Shown: one piece after another, positions 21,901-33,974 of the stretch
Layout of the letters: each line of letters starts with the position of its first letter
How positions within the stretch are numbered: position 1 is the stretch's first letter
From: Notospermus geniculatus
Lineage: Eukaryota; Nemertea; Pilidiophora; Heteronemertea; Lineidae
DNA length: 64,000 bases
Direction of reading: 5' to 3'
NCBI GenBank assembly: GCA_002633025.1
Contig: NMRB01000160.1
Span: forward strand, 378,294 to 442,293
Translations under genes and position numbers: made by a program
The notes under the pieces: model-generated
Database searches by the model: none
What the model saw: only the letters and a program-made list of their open reading frames with translations
What the model was told of the DNA's origin: nothing

Positions 21901-22627
21901 CAGATATGGCGAAGTTATGCGTTTTACCACACCGCAGCCGTGAGTAAAATGAAACAATGCAATTAGTGTCACAGAGCTGTAAGCAGGTGCATAGAATGCC
22001 AACCGTAGATAGCACACCGACTCTTTATCAGAACATTCCTCACTGAAAAGAAGGTACCATCGATTTTTCGTGAAATAGGTTGAAACTTAAGCGTCGCCCT
22101 TGAAGACAAAGTGTAATACGACAACAATGGAGTAAGGCCTATTAACCATCGAAGAACCAACTATTGACCGCTTTGTTCCATTTTAATTCTCAGTTCTGGG
22201 ACACACCGTATACGAAAAAACAAAATTGGTTTACTCATTTGTTTTCTCTGCAAAATAAACATTCAACTACTGTTGAAGTATATTTGTATTGAGAAAAACG
22301 TCATGTCCATAGAAATTCCAATAACAAAATGAGACACCAGGGCAAAACGAAGTCCTAATTGCCGAGAAAAACGATCAAATTGATACACTTCTGAAGTAGA
22401 AATGAAAACGAACGCTTGATTTGGTTGAAGTGAAATAAATTTGCATTTTGGTACATTATTCTCGTTCTCCTCTCATCGCCCGTGCCGGAGCAGACTCTTG
22501 ACGGAATTGGTAGGAAGAAAAAGCTTTTTGTGCACGTTTGAACTCGATGAAGAGTACACAATGCATCAAGCAAATGGCGCATTACACTCTTTCCGAAATA
22601 CGGCGTTCAGTGTTCAGTGATGACGTC

Positions 22628-22781
22628 TAAAGCCGGTGACAGACTGGCGCGTACGCGGCGCGTCCTGCAGGCGTTCCGCCAATCAGATTCTTCGGTAGGT
22701 GTTTCGGTCCGTGTTATCACCTCCCTGATTGATGGAACCCTTTCCGACGCGTTGCTTACGCGCAGGTCTGTCACCGCCTTA
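22628..22781. repeat. MITE family G (GCCGGTGACAGACTGGCGCG ends), copy 1
   Basis: The left end GCCGGTGACAGACTGGCGCG is mirrored by GTCTGTCACCGCCTTA. The centre includes CCGCCAATCAGATTCTTCGG and a second CCAAT-like word. Other copies: 41469-41626, 47102-47256 and a truncated one at 58853-58951. Confidence 0.7.
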
Positions 22782-23804
22782 AGGGGGAATCTTTAGCCCC
22801 TTCCATTGCCATTAAAAAGGGACGGTCACGGTTGACCAGAATTTTTTAATTCTTTTGATGACGTGTAGAGGGGATAACTTAGTTCGAGCGCTGGCCGCTG
22901 AATTTCTGGAAAAGGTCTATACGATGCCAGTTTCGCCGAGATTCTCAGATTTAGTCGAGTCAGTTGTTGTTAGTCATGTTTACAAACCTGTAGTTTCAAT
23001 TTCAATCGTTACAACCACACTCCAGCCTGAAGAGCAATAACTATATGTACAGCCCGAAGTGCAAACTGCACTCTAGGGTGCAGCGTATTGGGTTTCATGA
23101 CGTCAAACACTGACGTCATGAGGTAACAGGCCACGATTGGTCGAAAGCCTGGTTTCAATAGCTGCAGACGCTGGCTAATAATAACGTATTTATAAATTGC
23201 TATATTTGTAAGTTGAACCTTTATGGTTGATTCCTATGATATATTCGAATGGTCATGGTTTTTATAGCCACACATCCAAATCACTCGCCAGTCTGAACAA
23301 TAAAACAGGACTTAAGATTCCAGGAGGACGTAAATTCCTGTCATAGTTGGCTCTAGTGCGCAGAGATGCCCACAAAGGGAGGTACCAGAGTCTATCCATT
23401 TGGTTTTGCATATATCCCTCATTCCGACAAATTACCTTTATTGGACTTGCAGTTATAATGGCACAAGTGGAACGTTCGTTTCAGACGCTATATCCCAACC
23501 AACCTCTTCAACATGCTACAAGTTACTCCCGAGGTCATCCATCACGCTAGCAGCTCGTGGAAATTGTCGTTCGTAGAAAGATATGCGCTTGTGCATTTGT
23601 TCGTTTAATCAAGATCTCTCCTATTGTGTTGTCTGACAATATTGTATGAATAGAGACCTACTGCTTCAGCAACCGGTTGCGTATGTGGGCGGTATATGCC
23701 GCAAGCTTCCCTGTCTAAAAGCAACTGGTGCGTGGGGGGGGGGGTAAGAAGCTGGGCTTGTCTGGTACTGTCAATGATAACCACGGTGTGTTTCATATGT
23801 ATCG
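22782..23804. other. No gene recognised
   Basis: Short frames only. A poly-G run lies near 23731-23744 and GACGTCA-like palindromes near 23100. Nothing else can be supported. Confidence 0.4.
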
Positions 23805-24444
23805 AATAGGAGTAGTCAGCCAGGTTTATTGCTAAAAGACGGCAGCAAAGTTCTAGCAGACCAATACAAAAGAAAATTCTCTTGATTAGTGCTCAATCAA
23901 CCATGAATGGGTCCGCTTGGCATTGAACTGGACCGTAGTGACACCTATTGGTCAACTGACTGACAGCTCCTATTCTCGCAACAAACCAACTTCTCAAAGG
24001 ATTGCAGGTTTTTTTACCTAAGCAAAGCGGACGTGATAATCACTATAGGCTATCAAGACTCCACCGATCCAAATGCCGAAATAGCCCCCCCCCCCTACAG
24101 GCGACATTACATCTTATATCAAGAGAGTGCAAATTAGAGGCTTCAAACTGGCCATTGATTGCGATATCATACGACCCCAAACACAGAGAGCGATTCCTGG
24201 CCGTTTGTTGCCATCTCATTTCTCATGGCCTCTGCCCATGACCATGACACTGCGGCCAGAAACGTGATACAATATCTCAAAAGGAACTGTCAGTCAGTTG
24301 ACCAACAGGTGTCACTACGGCCCAATTCAATGACTAGCAGACCCATGCATGGTTGACTGAGCACCAATCAGGAGAATTTTAGATTGTATTGGTTTGCTCG
24401 AACTTGCCGTCTTTTGCCAATAAGAGCAGCTGACTGCTCCTATT
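23805..24444. repeat. Two inverted copies of MITE family B flanking ~300 bp
   Basis: The ~170-bp family B unit starts AATAGGAGTAGTCAGC and ends CTGACAGCTCCTATT. It occurs forward at 23805-23974 and reversed at about 24270-24444, framing non-coding sequence with a poly-C stretch. Further forward copies: 31800-31966, 33523-33846 and 36173-36472. A composite structure of this kind could move as one unit, but I see no outer target duplication. Confidence 0.6.
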
Positions 24445-25079
24445 TTAACGATCGTATCTGTAGGCCAAATGAAAGTTTCTCGGCCTAATTAGTAAAATAG
24501 CAACATTTATCTAAACTTGGTGTATTATCTTTAAGAATAAATGATCCCTAACCCTTAGTTTCACGGCCTGATTGATAAAATATCCAAATTTAAAAATAAG
24601 CTCTGTCAGTTTATAATGTTTGAGGGATAACTACACAGCAATTCCATTACTTTGGTTCAAAATGGCTAAGATGTGGTCCTAGAGATAAGTAACCGTATCC
24701 CATGCCAAGAACATTAAGACTGATTTATCGTGGGCAACGATTTTACGATGGATTAGATGGTGACTGCACATGGAATTGATCAGGGGGACAAAGGCAATAT
24801 TATTGGAGACGAGCGTCCATGTCTGCTGTGTAATGTGGAAAAACAGCAACGAACGTGCCTCGAATGAAATTGACTTGAACGACAGCTCATAACTCAGCGA
24901 TGGTTCGGGTTATGGTTGCAATTGATCAACCAGTAATTTCGATTTCAACAAGACATCTTCTATCCTGGATGTATCCGGTTAAAATGGAAGAGTCACGTGA
25001 TGGGTGAGGGGAAGGATGAGGAAGTACAGCCCAGGGTTTGCCTGCTGTCATGGTACGGTGTATTACACGCACTGGTCAA
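24445..25079. other. No gene recognised
   Basis: AT-rich. TTTCTCGGCCTAATTAGTAA and TTTCACGGCCTGATTGATAA near 24478 and 24560 are diverged copies of one another. Otherwise unremarkable. Confidence 0.4.
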
Positions 25080-25265
25080 CAATCCGAGCACTGATCGCGT
25101 TCAACCTTGCACAACGTCCAGCTCAGGCCCCATATTCATAAACCCTGCATCGCCGACGGGTTACCAATCCGAGTAATGACCGCCCTTGGCGTTGTTCAAC
25201 TTCCAGCTCGGAGGCTAGCGCGCCAACCACTAGGCCATATAGGAAATCCTCCATGGCCGGTGGGT
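25080..25265 (-). repeat. tRNA/5S rRNA-like SINE fragment
   Basis: On the minus strand GGCCTAGTGGTTGGCGCGCT resembles a tRNA A-box region. It is followed by GGAAGTTGAACAACG and a TACTCGGATTGGTAACCCG stretch, which resemble the internal control region of 5S rRNA. A second, poorer 5S-like stretch follows. Related sequence: 35261-35356 and, degenerate, 17236-17300. I infer a pol III-derived SINE, not a functional RNA gene. Confidence 0.5.
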
Positions 25266-25298
25266 TAGGCCGTGTCATAATTGGGGGTACACAGTCCA

Positions 25299-25324
25299 TC
25301 CTTGGAGGAATTATCCTCCAAGGA
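25299..25324. repeat. GGAGGAATTAT-type mini-hairpin, minimal copy
   Basis: TCCTTGGAGGA and its exact inverse flank ATTA. It looks like the hairpin at 13063-13114 with the middle deleted, placed again next to the tRNA/5S-like repeat. Confidence 0.6.
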
Positions 25325-26576
25325 CCATCCTATCAGAATTTCAAGCAAAATCATAAATGCATGAAAAATATGACACTGTACGGCGGCCATTAAGGCCCGT
25401 TTCCATTCCGTTTGCGCCGGGTTTGCAATGAGCGATGCGGTTTTCACAAGGTTCTGGAGAATCCTTCCTTTAACAATATGTTGCGCGTTACTTATCCCAG
25501 TGCCTGTGAAATCTGCACCACTCGCCACAAACCAAGGCGGAATCCGCTGTAGTGGAACGGAGCTTTAGAATGCAATCAGACTCCAGCAGTGGTAGGACGC
25601 ACGTCCCACAGTTATGGCTTTAGAACAATCGACTTGACCAATCCTGTAATCGACAGTCAAATTCCCCAATATCGAGATCACCATCTCCAGATATCTCTAT
25701 AGCGGAATCAACTCAGGCAGCAGCTGATTTGAAATCAATTGCCTAATGCAGTTCCCTAAATCTCTCAGAAGAAACCAACAAATGATAATTGATGATGCTT
25801 AGAATATCTTATCTGTTGAAGCAGACTAAAACTAAAACATTCATCCTTTCCTCTTAGACATTTATGTATGAAAAATTTATCAACCGTTGTACTATTATAG
25901 GCTACCACTGCATGACGTTTCCCAATTGAACCTTTTGACGGCACCTATTAAATTTCGGCCATGATATTTCGCGTCAATATTATCCAAGATAGCAAAAATA
26001 TATACAGTGAGGTTATAAATTTGATTTGAAGTCAGAGGCTGTCTAGTCTCGTGCCACCAGACTCTGCAATTTTCAATTTTAGAGTCTGGTCCAGATGGCA
26101 CCTTTTGCTTGTAAAAACCATCATGGCGGACAATCTACCGCCGATGACGTAGAACACAATGCACAATCAAAGCAAAAAGCACTCAGCGTGCGAGTAAAAC
26201 TACAGTATTTGTACCCTTTGCTGTTAGCCCTACCACACTTTTTATACCACAATTTCGTCCTCAATCGAAAAATTATATACATACCTGTCGGAATTCCAAT
26301 GAAAGACACTATAAATTGACTTGACAACACAGATTGAGGCGATTCATCTCGCTAATTTTCACGCTTCGAGTGATCTGGGCGCAGCCATTATTCCTCCTGC
26401 AGCCTACGTCACCAACTTTTGAGATCCATGACGCATTGGTAGTGACTAGCCAATCAGCGAAGCTCCTCTTATTTTGAATTTTCGGAATAAGAAAATTCAA
26501 TGGGAATTTCGTCCCGTGCCAGACCCTCGGTCTGGCGACCTCGGAGTATGACCGAGGGGCTGGTTGCGCGAGACTA
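25325..26576. other. No gene recognised
   Basis: Only short frames on either strand and no repeat I can bound. The sequence becomes minisatellite at about 26578. Confidence 0.4.
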
Positions 26577-26581
26577 NNNNN
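26577..26581. other. Assembly gap (5 N)
   Basis: Five N lie at the start of the minisatellite, consistent with collapse or failure of assembly across the repeat. Confidence 0.95.
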
Positions 26582-26760
26582 AGAAAGACGTTGGGCGGCG
26601 CTGCAGTTGTCCGGTGATCTCGATGTCTATGTCTATGTCTCGAGTAGTAGCTAAGAAAGACGTTGGGCGGCGCTGCAGTCATCAGGATGATCTCGATTCG
26701 TAGCTGAGGAAGACGTTGGGCGGCGCTGCAGTCGTCGGGTTATCTCGAGTCATAAAAGAG
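26582..26760. repeat. ~55-bp minisatellite (AAGACGTTGGGCGGCGCTGC), locus 1
   Basis: Three units contain AAGACGTTGGGCGGCGCTGC, AGT..TC and GATGATCTCGA. The same unit forms another array at 54431-54736. The length is uncertain because of the adjacent gap. Confidence 0.8.
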
Positions 26761-27128
26761 AAAGGCGAGACCTACGCTTTCGAAAATTCGTCGAAAATTA
26801 GGTGAACCTGTGAGAGAAACCCAGCGTATAATAAGCCCGAATTCTGACGACGAAAGCAGAGATAGTGAGCGAAGAAGAGCGATACCCGCCAAAGAAAATG
26901 TCCACTCAGTCTACTTCACATCAAGCGAAGCAATTCTGGCATAATCACCTCCCTCAAATGCTCTTCGGAGAGCAATAGAAACCGTGTCAGAAGTGTTGTT
27001 ATGCTGATGACTAATTTTCACGGACACTGATGCCTGATGTTGTCCTGGGTGATCATTAGTCGAGCGTCCCGTTCCGTCCGCGGCTCCACGCCCTTCGGCT
27101 CAATACGTCCCCGGATGCCCCTAACGAC

Positions 27129-27257
27129 ATGTCAGAGTCCGACCAACTCGTCTTCGATAATTGGTTTGTGAAAGGAAAAGTGGATAATGCTGCAGTGGGA
27201 ATTGTGGAAGATGGCCATGTGTTTGAAGAAAATTCCATCCTCCGTATAAGAGGCTAA
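27129..27257 (+). pseudogene. Coding-like fragment, 42 codons
   Basis: The frame MSESDQLVFDNWFVKGKVDN... to a TAA at 27255 looks protein-like in composition. After the stop the same frame continues with KQIIAVLVKRNTSKGGDFIR and then another stop. After the MITE at 27348-27456 a further coding-like stretch (EQFIYRLTAQSDDVIRYRIG) ends at 27588. This could be a decayed gene or unrelated short exons. The family is not recognised. A W...V...IV...SI.RI pattern faintly recalls SANTA-type domains, but I do not claim it. Confidence 0.2.
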
Positions 27258-27347
27258 AAACAGATCATTGCTGTCCTTGTTAAAAGGAACACATCGAAGG
27301 GCGGCGACTTTATTAGAGTCTTTTATACAGGCTAGCGATAATACCCA

Positions 27348-27456
27348 GGGGCCTGTTTCATAAAGTGACTTTAAGCTAATGGTACCATTAACTCAATGCA
27401 TTTTCCATTTGGTTAAAGGTACCATTAGCTTAAAGTCACTTTATGAAACAGGCCCC
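27348..27456. repeat. Palindromic MITE (GGGGCCTGTTTCATAAAG ends)
   Basis: GGGGCCTGTTTCATAAAGTG and its exact inverse bound a 109-bp element. Internal ACTTTAAGCTAATGGTACC pairs as well. It sits between two coding-like fragments. Confidence 0.7.
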
Positions 27457-27574
27457 AGGTCTCTCAAGGAGCAGTTCATTTACCGCCTCACAGCACAGAG
27501 TGACGACGTTATCCGGTATCGAATCGGCGGCTTCTCGGTGACGAGACTGACACTCAACCACTACTCCACCACAC

Positions 27575-27937
27575 TCACCGCGATTTAAAGGATTTCATTG
27601 GAAGTTCAGAACATAAATTACAGAAATCATGCTTTTTAAAACGTGGTTTGGATTTTCGGGCGGTAAACTCGATTTCAATTGGCCTTGCAAGAGGTTCGGT
27701 TCCTAAGTCAAAACGTACGGTAGGCCTTTCGATATCTACGTTTATTTTTACTTTACCCCTATCAAAAAGGATTGCGTATACATATAAGTCGTGGCCCTCA
27801 AACCCACTATTTACTTCGGCGACAAACCACCAGCGTATGAGAAGCCGGGGAATTACTTTCATGAACTGCCACGCAAGAAAGCCATCAAGACTAGTAGGTT
27901 GCCGTGCTAGGCAAGGAGTATAGATAGACAATGACAC
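27575..27937 (-). CDS. Hypothetical 120-codon frame
   Basis: The interior (WWFVAEVNSGFEGHDLYVYA..., VKINVDIERPTVRFDLG) has protein-like alternation of hydrophobic and polar residues. There is no family, splice partner or start context I can support, and it overlaps a plus-strand frame. It may be a decayed exon. Confidence 0.2.
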   Translation of the reverse strand: MSLSIYTPCLARQPTSLDGFLAWQFMKVIPRLLIRWWFVAEVNSGFEGHDLYVYAILFDRGKVKINVDIERPTVRFDLGTEPLARPIEIEFTARKSKPRFKKHDFCNLCSELPMKSFKSR

Positions 27938-28071
27938 CCTGGAGAACCAAGTTCCACAAAATCAATCACATGGAAGGAGATCCACGGAGTCCATTAAAAA
28001 AGGAAGCGTGGGAAGCATCAACGGAGAAGGAAATGCGGAAGCATGTGCCAAGGTGAGGGAACTCGTTGCCG

Positions 28072-28198
28072 ATTTGGAACAGGGCTTCCCGTAGCAGGGC
28101 TTTGGTCTCGCTCCTCTTCATACGCTGACAAGTGGATGTGTGAGTGGATGAAGAGGAGCGAAGTGAAAAACCCCTGCTGTGGGAGGATGATTTGGAAC
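28072..28198. mobile_element. MITE family F copy with 9-bp duplication
   Basis: ATTTGGAAC is present at 28072-28080 and 28190-28198 around a 109-bp element. The element has CTCGCTCCTCTTCAT and GAAGAGGAGCGA arms and ends CCTGCTGTGGGAGGATG. The left end is diverged. The 9-bp duplication supports a Mutator-like origin. Confidence 0.65.
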
Positions 28199-29302
28199 GA
28201 TGCAAGGATGTTGGCTGAAACGGGCGCCAAGCATGCCAAGTCAGTGGTTTTCCTACGCCAGGCCATACACAAGGACTCCAAGTCAGGAGTTTCCTCCACA
28301 GGCCAAAGGTTAGAAGACAGAGAAGCACATTGTACGTACGCCAAATATCAAACAAGTTTGATACTAAAACGTCATCACATTGGACGCCAGCTCAACGTTA
28401 GCCGTTTGCTGGTGCCCCACTAAAACGCCTGAATTTAGTGATTGCTCAGTGAAGGATACCAAGAATGCATGAACATGTCTATTCCAGTTAGAGGGATACC
28501 TCAATCAGATAAGACACTTGCAAACTTATGCCGGGAGCGTACCGCAGAGGACCCTACCCGGGACACATAGGGATGACCCCGGATAAGCCCACAATAAACA
28601 GAATAGGCCAGTTGGTCCATAGTTATCATCCACTCACTTGATCTGACAGTAAGTCATTTTAGGCCCATTTTGCCCACACAATACATGGAGGTGACAAAAG
28701 ACACAGCTATTCTGACAGTTGTCAATGGATCACTCTCTCCTGGATTATCCCTGTACATATACCCCTTTCAGTGTAAAAGCACCTAAAGCCACCGGTACCA
28801 ACTGCTGGCCGGGTGAGACTTCGCCAATGTGCATTGCCTTTCTTTCTAACTGATCGCCGATTTCCCCTCATTTACGACGTATAAGGCTATCATAAGGCTA
28901 TATACATACAATATGTTCGTGCTCTATCGTTGGCCAGATGCAAATGACGGTTATCACCAAACATTCAGTATAAGTGTTTCATTACTACTGAACGCGACAA
29001 ATTGTTTCAGACATGCTAGACAAGTAATATTGTTTGGGAATGTTCTCGAGTCATTTATCATTTAGCTGGTGGGAATTGCTAAAGGTCGTTTTTGTCCACA
29101 CGTATATTCAGCTTATGTTGTCCGATATGATGATAAAGATGTGATAAACAGTGTTCTTCTCGTTGGCCAAGCTGTCAGTTTCAAACAAAATCCTCTGCCG
29201 TGGAATTTTAACCCATCCTCTTGTGGGTGTTAGTCGTTTCGCGATCCAGCTGAAGCAAATTAACTTGAACCAGTACGTGACAGCCGCGTAAAGCTAAAAC
29301 GT
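28199..29302. other. No gene recognised
   Basis: No long frame, clear inverted repeat or tandem array. Confidence 0.4.
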
Positions 29303-29481
29303 TGCCGGTGTAACATCTGCCTTGTATGTCAATGTTTCCCTTTATTTTTCGGACTAACGCTGGCAGATAGATCGATACCTTTTTCTGTGTGTCCCCTATT
29401 TTCAATAAGGCGGTTCTTATGTCAGAGAATAGCAGGGCAACCAGTCACAGATGGGGAATATTCAGAAACGTTACACTGGCC
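29303..29481. repeat. MITE family A copy
   Basis: GCCGGTGTAACATCTGCC at the left and AACGTTACACTGGC at the right. Internal AACGCTGGCAGATAGATCGA and CACAGATGGGGAATATTC match the copies at 49388 and 56098. Confidence 0.65.
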
Positions 29482-29685
29482 ATCAACAACAAAGTTTGTC
29501 ATCGTCATCATAAACATCTTCGCCGTCACCATTATCACTATTATATATCATCGTCTTCACAGCCATCATTTTAAAAAGGGTCTACTAGGAAGCTGGAGAG
29601 TTCATTTTCTTTCCAGTAAACAGGCCCCCAAAAACGCAACTGCATACTTCTACTAAACTTGCACCTATGGTACGTATGGATAGGG

Positions 29686-30068
29686 AATTTTCTTAGGAGC
29701 AAAATGAGACCAAGATTGTCCGATTCGGTTCAGTAGTTTTGATTGTAGATCCATTTTAGTGAAGCAAAGTCAGCCCCAGTGCGGGATTTTACTGAGTGTG
29801 AAGTTGTTTTGAGCAGGTCAGGTAAAAGGGTTCTAAGTGGTATGTAATAATGAATGGTGCAAGTATAAAAGTGTGTCGGTGACCAGTACCGGGTGCAGTT
29901 ATGGCGCCCCCTCATTGTCTTTGTGTATTCATCACAATCAGTGCGAGGAATTGATTGGCAAGTCATGCAATGGGACGTGCTGACTTTGCCTCACAAAAAT
30001 GGCTCTAGAATCAAAGCAACTGAACCGAATCGGACAATCTAGGTCTCATTTTGCTTCTAAGAAGATTC
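29686..30068. repeat. Element with ~100-bp terminal inverted repeats
   Basis: AGGAGCAAAATGAGACC, GATTGTCCGATTCGGTTCAG and a further arm pair with their inverses near 29990-30068 (CTGAACCGAATCGGACAATC, GGTCTCATTTTGCTTCT). The ~180-bp centre is non-coding. Confidence 0.65.
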
Positions 30069-30594
30069 TTCATCCATCCACACCAATTACGTGGCTGCCA
30101 GTTGAGTGGAAGTATGCGGTTGCGGTTTTTTGGCCACCCTGTATAGGCCTACCGAACACGATGCATTCACTGTGAGCAAAACAATACAAGTGTGTGTTGT
30201 TCGATTTGTACAACATGTAAAGATCACACAGTCGTCTCCAAGTTGGTTACCCCAGGAAACGTCGACGACGTGGCCGCAGGCTAGGAATGATCAGTACGCT
30301 CGAACAAAAGTACACAGATGGCGGATTGACAAATCTACATTGCAAACCACAATTCCGATGATAAGCAAATTTGGATCTGCCGCACGACGTGAAGACCAGC
30401 TGAGACGAGGCCACGTGAAGTGGCAGATGCTGAATGTCAGTCTTGGACCAAGTTGGAGATGTAACCAGCAAATACGGCGGAGTGCCGTTCTTGGAATCCT
30501 GTCTGTAGCATTCTTAGCCTGAACGCCTCACGACCTACGTGTAGGATCGCCAAGCCATTGGCATCGGCAAGAAAGTGTCAGTCGTCTAGCATTA

Positions 30595-31545
30595 CAATAT
30601 CGCAGTGCTTGAAGGGAGAGGCGCGCGATCGCGCTCGAGCACCATCACGCGCCTAAATTGCCGTCAAGGCGAGTGAAAAATGGCGCACGCCGAAAAAATC
30701 AAAACATCAAAATCCGTGCGCCTACCATTTTCTTCGTTCGATACTTGGATCTTCCGTCAATCATGTAAACAAGCTGATGTATTCTGCCCATTCCTCATAA
30801 ATATGATCGAGAAACGCCAGCTTTGGACATCACAATGCGACTTCAGCATTTCAATCTGAGAGACACCGTTACATTTCCAAGTCCATTTCTCCCAAACTTC
30901 TGCTTGCATTCTTCAATAATTTATTTGGCTCTCATCCAGGAAGAATGCTCTTTCCAGTCATACCAAATTTGTTTGCCAAGTTCTTTTCAGTAAACAGATA
31001 TTTACTTAAAATGACTGAACTTACTTGCGACCGCTGGCCTTTCGGCCGCATGGTATCAACGATCTTTTTGGCGGGAAAATGCTATAACAAGAGGGCCATC
31101 GATCTGATGCTCAACTGCATTCAATAGTAATCATCAGCTAACAAGATGGTCTTATGCAAAACGGGGTTGTATTGGTATTGGTTTTTTTACAAGGGATTAG
31201 CATTGTGTATTGGAAGTGTTTAACCCATTCCAACGTGACCATATTTGAAGGTTTAACCCCTTGATCACTAAAGATATTTTTATCACTGTAATCAACTTAT
31301 AGACAGTGAAATATTTACTCAGAATGGTTGTTCACAGTACACATACCTGTATTATTGTGATTTAACCCTTTGATCCCTGAACAATGACAATGTTCTAGGC
31401 AGAATAATTCTGGTACAGATGCCGTAGCTGTGTCTGGTACAGGATAATGATCTGGTTGGCATAAAAAATAGAGCACCTAGACCTATTTAGGTGAGCCTTT
31501 TTTCACTCGCCTTGGTATTTTTCCCTTCAAGCACTGATATCGTGC
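30595..31545. repeat. Possible ~950-bp terminal-inverted-repeat element
   Basis: ATATCGCAGTGCTTGAAGGGA and, further in, AAGGCGAGTGAAAAA at the left have near-inverses TTTTTCACTCGCCTT and TCCCTTCAAGCACTGATAT at the right. The interior has no transposase-like frame, and target duplication is not evident. Confidence 0.4.
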
Positions 31546-31799
31546 CCTGTCTTTTAATGCGCTTCCACAAGAAGGAACAGGTTTCCACGCAATATCAAGG
31601 CAAGCGGCGGCATCTCCGTTGTTTTTCAAGTTATGGCGTTTTGAAATATTACAACCATAAATTGTCCTGCAAGATGCCCTTGGCCCCATTGCGCGTACGA
31701 TATACTTGCCGCTGGTTCGCCTATATTGTAGTGTCATTTTAATGTATTAAAATCCCTATTTGCCGCTTCAAATCTCTATGTGGCCTGATAGCAATGACT

Positions 31800-31966
31800 G
31801 AACAGACGCGCTTATTGCCCAAAAGACAGCAGCGAAGTTCTAGCGGACCAATACTACATGTAATATAAAATTCGGCTGACTGGTGCTCCATCAACCATGA
31901 ATGGGTCTGCTAGGCATTGAATTGGGCCGTGGTGACTCCTATTGGTAAAAAAACTGACAGCTGCTA
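31800..31966 (+). repeat. MITE family B copy
   Basis: Shares CAGCGAAGTTCTAGCGGACC, CTCCATCAACCATGAATGGG and the terminal ACTGACAGCTGCTATT with the other family B copies. Confidence 0.55.
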
Positions 31967-32258
31967 TTGTCCACTGTACTCTCATTCACGCTTTAATACA
32001 TGTACCACATCAATTCTCCACTATTTTTCAATCACAACGTCAGAGACCATCTTCAAATCCCTGATTTCAAACCGATTGCCCACAAGTTGCGAACATTATG
32101 ATGACCGCCATTTAATCGAATAGCAACGACGACATTATATACTACATGTATTTTTTATGTATAAATTTCGTCCCCTGGGTGTACCCGATACAAGTAACCC
32201 GGTGCAATTCACCACGTGCTAATTCAATTTCTATAAATCAATGAAAAAAGTCACGATC

Positions 32259-33974
32259 CGTCAGCCCTGACGAGAAACAAGTCTTTATTTTATAATGTGA
32301 CATGCCATTAACTAATTTCATGAGCATCAATTACTGGTGCAGTTCGGGTATTACTAGTATTCGCTTCCTAACCGTTCATACTTTAAATGGTAACCATGGT
32401 CGATATGATCCATGGCAATTGTTAACAAGCATTAACGATAGATAAACGCGGTGAAATGTACATGAACACTGGTGTAATTGACGTATCCATTGCCTTGATG
32501 AGAAGGATAGGTTCCACCGGTGCTGTAATCATCGCGATTGTGAACTTGATATCCCAGGGACGGCTCCAAAACAAAAGCCATGTGAGGTCAACGACGGAAT
32601 GTTCGGAGAAGGACCGTTGATCCGTTGGGTCGTGCGATCGGAGTAATTCTTTGGCCGAGCCTCGTTTCCACTGCGGTTCGCGTACGGGTCCTGTGCTGTA
32701 CCCCCAGTTACGGCACGGCGTAACCCGTCGGCAATGGAGGACTTGCTTTATCGCCTAGTGGTCAGCGCGTTGGCCTCTGAGATGGCTCTATACTCGTCTT
32801 GACGGGACGGATGTCTGTACACATCGTGGAGACACGCAGCAAACCGTTGAGCAGTTGAAACGGGCATTTTAGCGGATGAAAGTTGAAAACATTATGGACG
32901 TACTGGTGATCACATGATTAAGTTCAAGATCGGAACAAAATTAAAGATACGTGTAATGATGTAACGGAAACAATTGAAATATTGAATGCAGCGGTTCGTG
33001 TGGTGTTCGATGCACTTGGTAAAAGTCAAAATACAATTTAATTACCATTACATTTTTAGAGTGTGAAAGTTGAAAAAGTCTCAAACAAGAAGTTAATTGC
33101 ACTGCACTCTTTAATTTGAGGCCTCGTTCGCTTGGCGATAAGTTTCCCAATATTGATACTGAAGCAATTTCACTCGAAGAGGAATCACGTGATTTCCGAA
33201 ACCAACTTCTCCCATCAGAGGCGCAAATATTTATTTTAACGGATACGCCAAATTTCGGAAGCTTCGTCTGAAGTGCTGTGCAAGACTATCGCTAATGGAT
33301 TTTGATTGGTTGAAAGTAACTGCAAGCAATTAGCGGGGGACGACTTGTTTTTCACCAGCGTTCCTTGTCAGACTACACCAATGTTGTTCTGTCATAGCCG
33401 TTTATTGGAAGTTGCCCAGCCAAGTTTCCGATCGTCCAATACTGTAATAGAGAGTTTTCGCAAAGTTTCCAAAACGCCAACGGGAACGTCTATCATTTCT
33501 CTATTCGCGGCATCGAACAATAGGAGTAGTCAGCCGCACTTATTGCCAAAAGATGGCAGCAAAGTTCTAGCGGACCGATACAAACGAAAATTCTCCTGAT
33601 TGATGCTCAATCAAGCATGAACGGGTCAGCTAGGCATTGAATGGTGACCCCAGTCCGCTGTCTCAATAGGTGTCACTAGTGGTAAATCTATTGAAATGAA
33701 ACTGAGTTCCCGGTCCTGGTCAATTTCCCACACAAAAGGCGTCCATTGTATTGGACCGGGTTTCGGTGTGCTGCCCTCTATCGTAGCTAGGATCCCCATT
33801 GGGCCATATGAGTGACACCTATTGGTCAACTGACTGACAACTCCTGTTTGACTGGCGGTCGTACTCAGCAAATTTTCATTTTTGACATACTACTGGCCTT
33901 TTTGCAGTGAAGGGGTTGGAATGAAACAAACGCAAGGTGATACCTACATGCATCACTCAGTGGCAATACAAATA
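32259..33974 (+). repeat. Direct duplication, left copy (haplotype A)
   Basis: The sequence from CGTCAGCCCTGACGAGAAAC to GGCAATACAAATA is repeated in order at 34774-36597 with small differences. Its right edge is the inverted-repeat element at 33975-34772, which ends at a single N. I read this as one haplotype whose contig stops inside the insertion. Confidence 0.8.
33523..33846 (+). repeat. MITE family B copy with internal insertion
   Basis: CAATAGGAGTAGTCAGCCGC to CTGACTGACAACTCCTG. Compared with the copy at 36173 it carries an extra ~170 bp after CATTGAATG, ending before the TGACACCTATTGGTCAACTG block. Confidence 0.55.
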
